The notes under the pieces were generated by a model that was not told the DNA's origin, made no database searches, and saw nothing but the letters and a program-made list of their open reading frames with translations. This document shows positions 57,003-64,000 of a stretch of 64,000 bases of DNA, one piece after another (position 1 is the first letter of the stretch; each line of letters begins with the position of its first letter). Origin of the DNA: Selaginella moellendorffii (lineage: Eukaryota; Streptophyta; Lycopodiopsida; Selaginellales; Selaginellaceae); assembly GCF_000143415.4 (NCBI RefSeq), contig NW_003314420.1:107569-171568 (forward strand), in the 5' to 3' direction. The position numbers were made by a program, and so were the translations under genes.

Positions 57003-57841
57003 ATGGATGAGGAATCCTTGCATGAGGAGGACTCCAATAAGGAAACTTCCAAATAGGAGTCCGATGGTCAGGTTCGGTCGTCTAAGGCTCGATTGGACAT
57101 TCTAGAAGGACACTTGGCACAGACCAATGCCCTGCTGAAGACTCTTATTCTTAAGCTAAAGTGTGACGAGAAGCAAAAGAAAAAGTGAAAGACTACAGAT
57201 GTTGGCAACGCAGAAAGTGCGGACCTTTGGCAGGGACTAAGGCAGTACCAAACAAGGTTGAAAAAACCGCAGTGGAATCAGTCCCTCAAGTAGTTCCTAA
57301 GTACAAACCAAAGCCCCCATCGGTCTTTAAGGGAGTGAATGACTTTAAGGTGGTGGAAGATTGGTTTTACAATATAGAGGACTACTTTCAAGCATTGCGA
57401 CTACCGAGTTCGGAAAAGGTCCCATGTGCAAAACCATAGTTGGCAAATAATGCCAAGTCTTGGTGGAAAATGACAGAGGCCAACAAATGACCAGTGGCCA
57501 CTTAGGAAATGATGAAGGCAAAGATCCGCACAACTTACATTCCTCCAAATGCCACTTTGCATCTAAGGGATGAGCTGAGTAGGCTAAAGGAGATTGAAAC
57601 CATTCAAGAGTATGTGAATGGGTTTATGGCAAAAAGGATACTTGTCATGGATATGGGTGATATAAATGCATTTCATGCCTTCATATCAAGCTTACAAACC
57701 TGGGCTCGCGGCAAGGTGATGCATTGGAACCCAACCAACTACAAAGAAGTATTAGATGTGGCTATCAAGGTGCGTTTCAATGATAACCTGCGAAAGGGGA
57801 ACACGACGAGGTTGGGATCCATGTTTAGCAAAGGAGCCAAA
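57003..57841 (+). pseudogene. Gyp-B gag fragment, plus strand
   Basis: Gag from the acidic N-terminal part (DEESLHEEDSNKETSK-like) through VVEDWFYNIEDYFQAL, RDELSRLKEIETIQEYV, HAFISSLQTWARGKV and NLRKGNTTRLGS to about 57840. Stops at 57055 and elsewhere. It is cut at 57842 by an LTR in minus orientation. Confidence 0.82.
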
Positions 57842-59006
57842 TGTAAGCCACAAATTTTTCCTTTCCAATTTGCCAACTTACCTCGTCTATCCGACCAACA
57901 CTGCCTTGGCTTGTGCTAAGTTCCCTCGCCAAGGTTCTCGCCTATTGTACCAGCTCCTACTTGGTCCTATTTGGTTTTAGCTACTCACTGCATGAGCAAC
58001 GGAGAGTTAGCCTTCAATCCACGGATTCCCAAATCTCTCCCAATCCCCCTCCTCGGGTTAGACTAGACTTAAGGTTCGGCTACACTCCTAGTAGGCACAA
58101 GCAGCCAAGCACACCAAGCCTCCAGGTTCCTAACACCCCTTGGTACAACAAGACTTGATCATGGGACCCTCTAAATCCCAAGCCTTGGGTGCAACACTTG
58201 CTTCGGGACATCGGGGCAAAACACCGTGGCCTAACGGCCCGGTGTGGGTACCTCTATCCCCCCACTTCCATCCCAAAGGGAAGGCCCAAGCCCCTAGGAA
58301 GGGCGAGGACCAATGAGCCACAAGGTACTCAAGTGGGGCACCACTCCACATGAACTGAGAGCACCACAATCGGTTTCACTTTCGGGAGTGGGAGCTACTC
58401 TTGAGCACTTCCCTGGGTGGCCCCTCCAGCACCACCCAAGCCCATGCTCACTCCCACCCAAGCCCCCTCGACCCCAGTCTCAACCTCAAGTCAGTTTAGA
58501 AGCACCACTGGAGAGTTCCTTCAAGACTGGTTCCTGGACCTCACTATCCCTACTATACTTTTGGAACCCCCTGCAGCCCCCCCCCCCCCCCCCCCCGGGA
58601 GATGCATGCTTTGGGCTTTCACCCCTTGACCCGTATTAGTATTTGGACTTAGTCTCAGATTCGATCTCGAACTCGATCTCAGACCCGACTTCAGATTCGG
58701 TCTCGGACTCAATCTCGGACTCGATGTCGGACTTGATCTCAGACTCGACTTCAGACTCGACCTCGGACTCGGTCTAGGACATGATTTGGATCTCAGACTC
58801 TGTCTCGAACTCAGTCTTGAACTCGGTCTTGATCTCGGTCTCTGATTTCGCCTCGGCTCGATCCTGGACTCTATCTCAAACTTGGTCTCAGAGTCGGTCT
58901 TGGACTCGATCTTCGACTCGGTCCCATCCGATGAACTCTTTGTTATTTTGGTGATGCTTTCGGGGGTCCTTTAGCCTACGACATCTCGGGGAGTCGGTTC
59001 CTTACA
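57842..59006 (-). repeat. Gyp-B LTR, minus orientation, 1165 bp
   Basis: Plus reading TGTAAGCCAC to GGTTCCTTACA, with C-run 58577-58597, core and hexamer array 58640-58925. No matching target duplication; 59007-59357 continues as Gyp-B 3' internal sequence, so this is the 3' LTR end of a truncated minus-strand element. Confidence 0.82.
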
Positions 59007-59357
59007 ATTCCACGACCCATAGAAGAAGTTTGATGCCCACATCGAATGTCTCTTTTTATCTTACAACTTGTTGACCATGTCTCTGGGGGCATCCCCCCAC
59101 TTAGCGGTGTGCCTAAGTTAGCCTCCCTGGCCAAGAGCCCATGACAACGGAATATAGGTGTCCCTATACCCCTCACCTCACCACGCCCTAGTATGGGGTC
59201 GGGACTTGAACCCAGCCTTGCTTTATTAGGGGGTTGCAACTCGAACCCAACCTCCATAGAATACGTCTATGGATTCGACATCCCCGCGGGGAGTCGAACG
59301 CCTGGTCGACCTAACCAACCCATGCTAATTAGCTTACCTTCGGTGCGCCTTCGGGTC
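59007..59357 (-). other. Gyp-B 3' internal region
   Basis: Matches, in order, the parts found scrambled at 8264-8486 and 9135-9290. It contains two T-arm-like words, GACTTGAACCCAGCC and AACTCGAACCCAACC. It gives the normal module order for this family. Confidence 0.75.
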
Positions 59358-59524
59358 TGTAGCGCACGTGGTTTTGACCCTTCAACACTGACATCCGCAA
59401 AGTGCAAAATGAACATCCAAGGCTTGATCACGAAGACCACATCTTCGGATATCCACATTGCACTAACACTCTTCTTCAATCACCTTCAAGATCCAATGTG
59501 AAGCCAAAACACTAACAAGAAAAA
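59358..59524 (-). repeat. LTR-D end fragment
   Basis: TGTAGCGCACGTGGTTTTGACCC at 59358 (first 20 bases are TGTAGCGCACGTGGTTTTGA) is the reverse complement of the LTR-D end at 54225-54246. The rest is not matched elsewhere. Confidence 0.55.
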
Positions 59525-60124
59525 TGCTCCGAGACTAAGTTTGAGATTGAGTCCGAGATCGAGTTTGAAACCGAGTCTGAGACCATGTTCGAGACCGAGT
59601 CCAAGATCTGAGATCGGGTCCAAGACTAAATTTGAGATTGTGTCTGAGACAGAGTCTGAGGTCGAGTCTAAGATCGAGTCTGAGATTGAGTCTGAGACCG
59701 AGTCTGAGGTCGAGTTCAAGATCAAGTCCCAGATCCAGTCCGAAACTGAGTCCGAATACTAATACAGGTTGTGGGGTGAAAGCCCAAAGCGTGTGTCTCC
59801 CAAGGGGGGGGGCAGGGGGCTGCAGGGGGTTCCAAAAGTATAGTAAGGATAGTGAGGTCTAGGAATTAGTCTTGAAGAAACCCTGTGCTTGCAGAGAGTG
59901 TAGCTGAACTTTAAGTCCAGTCTAACCTAGGGACGGGGATTGGGAGAGAATTTGGGAATTTGTGGATGGATAGCTAATGCTCTATTGTTCATGCAGTAAG
60001 TTGCTGAAACTAAGTAGGACCAAGTAAGAGCTAGTACAATAGACAGGAATTAAGGCCAAGGCCATGGTGGTCGGATAGACAAAGTAAATTAGTAAATTGG
60101 AAAGGAAAAATTTGTGGGTTATAA
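59525..60124 (+). repeat. Gyp-B LTR, plus orientation, internally deleted
   Basis: Hexamer array 59525-59750, core GGGTGAAAGCCCAAAG near 59777, G-run, TATAGTAAGG, then a jump from GAAGAAACC to TGTGCTTGCAGAGAG, and the LTR end AAATTTGTGGGTTATA at about 60122. The middle of the LTR is missing. Confidence 0.72.
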
Positions 60125-60905
60125 GTGAACTAAAGACTATAAAGTGTGTTCAAGGTAGCCAAAGCACCAATGAGGTAGTTTGACAAGCAAAAGTTGAAGT
60201 AGGGACATGGAAAGTGGATATGGATTTCACCATGTTAGATATGGCAAGATTTGACGTGATCTTTATGATGGATTAGTTCAATCAATTTGTGGTAGCTTTG
60301 TACGAACAATGTAAAAACCTTGTGGTATTATTGAATGCCTGAGAAGAATGATCTAAGGTGGAGGCCCAAGATCTAAAGGTAGGGTAATGTAAGGTAGGGA
60401 CTCCTACTTGAATCTAGTATCCACAGGAGGACAATTCACTAAAGGAACTAAAGTAGCATTTTTGTGCTTACTCTCAATAAAGAATAACAAAAAGATGAGA
60501 ACAAACAAAATACCTTTAGTGATCTAGTGGGTGTTAGACCAATTTCAAGATACCATACCAAAAGAGTTACCAAAGGGGTCACCCCCAAACAACTAATAGA
60601 ACATAAGATCGAGTTGGTCAAGGATGCTAAGGTAGTGGTTCCTCCCCCTTATTAATTAAACAAAAAAGAACTCAAGAAGCTTAAATGCCAACTTAAGGAG
60701 TTGGTGGATAAAGGGTATGTTAGTTTGAGTAAGTCACCATATGGGCCCCAATATTATTTGTGAAAAAGAAAAATGGCTTTATGCACATATCCATAAACTA
60801 CTGATTGCTCAATAAATATACGAAGAAGAACAAATACCCTTTACCAAGGATTTAGGACATCTTTGATATTTTGGAAAGGCAAAATACTTATCAAGGATTG
60901 ACCTA
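60125..60905 (+). pseudogene. Gyp-B protease-RT fragment
   Basis: Strongly decayed coding from mid-protease (FTMLDMARFDVIFMMD) to the first RT block (ELKKLKCQLKEL, then YLSRIDL). Rich in C-to-T changes. It stops abruptly within the RT catalytic block A at a telomere-like word. Confidence 0.75.
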
Positions 60906-60922
60906 AACCCTAAACCCTAAAC
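60902..60922. repeat. Interstitial telomere-like repeat at a TE junction
   Basis: Three CCTAAA words in phase (CCCTAAA plant telomere unit, about 2.9 units) exactly where the Gyp-B fragment ends and unrelated sequence begins. Confidence 0.8.
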
Positions 60923-62680
60923 CAACTTTTAGGTGCTTTTAGGTGGACAATCCAGAAAGGAAGTCTGTAAAATCTGTTCCATTTCCATTGCTGAAGCATC
61001 AAGTGTCACATCACCTTCAGAAAGATAATTGGCTATCTTGTTCCTTGCCCAGCCTCAGTTCATTGTAGTAATTGTATCTGCCATCTCAGCTTCCACTTTT
61101 GCACACCTGGCATCCATCTGTTTTTCTATAGCCAGCTATGTATTTTTTTTCTCTAAAGAAAAGCCTGTTCAATTCCCATGTGTCTTCAAGTTCTTCCCTA
61201 ATCTTCAGTACCCCTTCTTCAATCTTAGATTTTTCTGTCTCATCAAAGCATAGTTTTCTCTAAGCAGCAGATTTCTTCTTTCCTTCTCAGCTCAAGCTGT
61301 AGCAACTACATCTTGACTAAACTGTCGTCACTTTTGTATTTTTGTTGTTTTAAGAGAGTTCGTTGATTAACACTAACTGCTGGCTTTCCATCTACTCACA
61401 TAACTCATTTGTTTCCTTCATCAAACAACTTTAGCACCTCCATGTCATGGCCAGCAATCTTCACTTGGGTTGACATATTCTAGTCATCATAAACACACCC
61501 GATCTGCATTCTCTACTGCAGCTCTAAGCATGCATTGGATTCTATACCAGAGGCCTTTCTCTCCTAATACTACCAAAAGAGTTCAATTGAAGATTATCAG
61601 GAGAGTTTGTTTTGACATTGCAGAGTTCGACTGTTAATGGCAATGAAGGTGAACCTTGAAAGCTGCTTGAAGATGGCAGAGATCACTGGCCATATCTCTG
61701 CAGTAATGATTCTCACATCAGCAAAGGAGGAGAAAAAATTTCTCAAAGCAAGAAAAAAAAAGGGAGTGTCGGTCATTAAATGTTTCTTTGATTACCTGTA
61801 CATATGGTAGAGCTCAAACAATGGAACTGCCAGTAGTTTGAGATTCTTTGAAATAGCAAAGTATTGTCTTTTGGGGAGGACAACCACGCAGAACTTCTTA
61901 CACTCCTGACACAAGAAATAATAAAAGAAATGAGAAGATCATACCAAAGAGTTATGAATAATAAGGGACAAAGATTGATACCTTTGTTTTGGTGATGTGA
62001 GGAGGGCAGTAAGGATATAGCAGCGTCTCAAAATTTTGTCTCTAGCAAATTGCCACACACTCTCCAATCTGGAAGATGGAAACTAACAAAACCAAAGTTC
62101 TTCCTTCATATCTTCATGTATTTCCATTGTACCTGCCAATCGGGCTAGATTGAAGCTGCCATTGAAGTAACCTTGCTCATGAGCTTCATCTTCAATCCTT
62201 CCACCTCTAAACAATCAAAGTTAGCAGCGTGAATGATGAAAGAAAGCTTCTTTACTGTCTTCTCCAGTCTTGAGTCTTCCTCCGAGAAACTTGAAAAACA
62301 CATTCTGCTGCTCGTGGGCAATGGCCAACCCTACAAGATCTTCGTCCCTGTCCCTCGTGATCTTCATGCCTATCCCTCGCACCACCCTTCTCACTGACGC
62401 TGGCATCGCTGCTATGTACATGTGACCAATCCCAATCTCCTAGTGGAGAATTCTCGCTGCCTTGAGATCTTCTTGCTGGTGATGCTGCTTCTGCTGCTGT
62501 GATTCCTACTTACCTGTAGCATGAAGTCGACTCTACCATTAGGACTTTCAGACAGCCTTTCTGTCACTATACTATCATGAAAAGCTGTGACACAAAACCA
62601 TAACCCCAACAGAAGAAGTTCCTTTAGCTCTGATAGCAAAACTTAAAAAGCACAATGATACCTGTATCCCAAAATATTCA
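60923..62680 (-). pseudogene. Exon-like minus-strand segments, unidentified
   Basis: Several short open stretches with protein-like composition and plausible GT-AG borders: FCVVVLPKRQYFAISKNLKLL (first 20 shown as FCVVVLPKRQYFAISKNLKL) near 61830-61930; EDEAHEQGYFNGSFNLARLAG-like near 62100-62190; VVRGIGMKITRDRDEDLVGL near 62300-62390; LSESPNGRVDFMLQ near 62520-62570. I do not recognise the protein. Stops between segments and unclear phase suggest a decayed or poorly resolved gene. The LSESPNGRVDFMLQ piece is faintly like the DDHD region of SGR2-type phospholipases; that is a guess. Confidence 0.35.
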
Positions 62681-63420
62681 CTAACTTTCTCCAAAAATAA
62701 TAGATATCAGAGGTTCCACTCTGTAATCACAAAGAAAGGATAAATGTAAACGGTGCTAACACAGAAGGGTATTGATAGCTGTAAGCAACATGATCATATG
62801 GGTAAAATATGTTCATCATTTGCCTGCATAGTGGCATTTCTTCTTCAATGCCTTCATCTTCCCAGTACTCGACCTGTTCCTACACAAACAAGTCAACATA
62901 CGTTGCAAAGACCATAAATCACACATGTACCCATTCCAGGGCATACATTCCGAAGACTGAGAATCAATGGCGATACAATTGCAAAAATTGTGTCCACCTG
63001 CGAGATACAAACTTATCAACACTGAAGAACTAAGCCACCATGTGTACCTGAAACAAAAGATTTGTGTACCAAATTGAGGAGTATGATATTTTCAAGGAGC
63101 TCACTCTCCTTGTTTCATTACCAATGCTGTATAGTGACATGAGAGAGAGTCAAACATGAAACTGCAGATTGTGCCATTCGTGACACACACACCTTGCCTG
63201 GGACAGGCCAATGTCAGAAAGTCTGAAGAACACAAGCTCCAGATCCATGATGACTTCCCCACTGGCAATAGCTCCTGTTCGCCACATTGTGTGTGCCATA
63301 CAGTCTTGTCAAAGTAAGGATATTTATACTCACTCAGTGTTCATGTCATTGTTTGACATGACTTTGGAAGATCAAGAGACTGCGATTGCTCTTTCATAGA
63401 TTATTGCAAACCAAAGGTGC
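62681..63420. other. No gene recognised
   Basis: Short ORFs on both strands without domains. May contain introns of the unidentified minus-strand gene or the 3' flank of the PDH relic. Confidence 0.4.
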
Positions 63421-63462
63421 AATAAAACCTTTGTCGTTGTTTTGTCTCTAAACATTTTTGCT

Positions 63463-64000
63463 ATGTGAAGGCCGGATCCTCACCCCTGTATTTCCCATCT
63501 GGCCAGATTCCAAAGCCTCTGCCATCCACAAACGTTCTCCAGGAGCTGGCTGTGAGGTGGAAGAAACAAAGCATCTGCAAACTCCACGGCATCCTCCACA
63601 ATCTCCTTGATCTTCTTTTCAATGGCTTTCAACTCCACCTCACTGGCCAGTCTTTCTTCCAGCAAGTACTTCTTGAAAGAAGAAAGAAGGGATGGGGTTG
63701 CGAGGAGCATACTTGCTCTTTTGCTCTGGACAGAAAGAAAAAACAAAGTTTAGCTTCCAAAGAACCAGAAGAGAGAGAAGAACAAAGCGAGGCACTTACC
63801 AGGCTTCCAGAGCTCATCCAGATCAGTAAGACAATGACCGATAAGCCTCACACTCCACTAATGTTGGGCCGTCACACTCCAAGCTCTCGCAATGGCTTCC
63901 TTGGCCACGTGGCCAACTTTGAGCACGTCCATTCCATCAATGTGAATGTTGAAAAACTAAGGAAGAAGAGAAAAACTCTATTGCTCAGATATCATCATCG
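63463..64000 (-). pseudogene. Pyruvate dehydrogenase E1-alpha relic (C-terminal part)
   Basis: Minus-strand remains of the E1-alpha subunit of pyruvate dehydrogenase, plant plastid type, which decarboxylates pyruvate using thiamine diphosphate. Visible: IDGMDVLKVGHVAKEAI near 63900-63950; PTLVECEAYR and IGHCLTDLDELWKP near 63800-63870; KKYLLEERLASEVELKAIEKK near 63600-63690 (20 residues: KKYLLEERLASEVELKAIEK); EFADALFLPPHSQLLENV; and, in another frame, GRGFGIWPDGKYRGEDP near 63475-63530, then a stop. At least three frame changes (near 63855, 63680 and 63535) break it, and the usual last residues are missing. It runs off the window edge, so the N-terminal half is unseen. A splice donor-like GTAAG follows WKPG near 63798. 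Confidence 0.8.

Overview
This is a eukaryotic nuclear window, most likely from a seed-free vascular plant with swimming sperm. A lycophyte such as Selaginella is my best guess. The evidence is: (i) genes split by very short GT-AG introns, mostly 44-53 nt where I measured them; (ii) two genes normally kept only by organisms that build cilia (epsilon-tubulin and an LRRC9-like protein); (iii) a plant-type pyruvate dehydrogenase E1-alpha relic; (iv) TTTAGGG-type telomeric words; (v) Ty3/gypsy chromoviruses with initiator-Met-type primer sites. The species is inferred, not shown.

Layout. 0.5-2.6 kb: epsilon-tubulin on the minus strand, 16 exons, one apparent frameshift. 2.6-5.4 kb: no gene recognised. 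5.4-7.1 kb: decayed P-loop gene on the plus strand. 7.28-17.97 kb: an old minus-strand gypsy element (Gyp-A) with ~105 bp LTRs, split by a complete younger chromovirus (Gyp-B, 8172-15577, 5-bp target duplication CTCAA) whose 5' LTR holds a 100-N scaffold gap. 19.1-24.7 kb: LRRC9-like gene, minus strand. 25.1-34.0 kb: layered retrotransposon debris, including a complete 675-bp TRIM (27446-28120), a 1100-bp solo LTR with target duplication (31619-32718) and inverted pieces of a non-coding LTR family (LTR-D). 34057-40936: a complete 6.9-kb DNA transposon with 24-bp terminal inverted repeats and GATC flanks, inserted in a minus-strand Gyp-B fragment; its 1023-codon reading frame is broken by four TAG stops and its flanks carry many copies of an 18-22 bp palindrome. 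41.9-53.1 kb: a plus-strand Gyp-B copy, itself split by a rearranged LTR-C element (45.0-52.8 kb) with large inverted repeats and long hexamer arrays. 53.6-60.9 kb: more LTR-B and LTR-D fragments, ending at a telomere-like word. 60.9-64.0 kb: exon-like minus-strand segments and a frameshifted PDH E1-alpha relic.

The host genes are islands between nested retroelements. Epsilon-tubulin (centriole/basal-body triplets) and LRRC9 (cilium-associated LRR protein) lie about 17 kb apart on the same strand and fit one biological theme, sperm flagella. The most unusual items are a conserved 47-nt spliceosomal-type intron inside the integrase HPQ-DGQTE motif of Gyp-B, present in both copies that cover the site, and the DNA transposon with its palindromic subterminal repeats.
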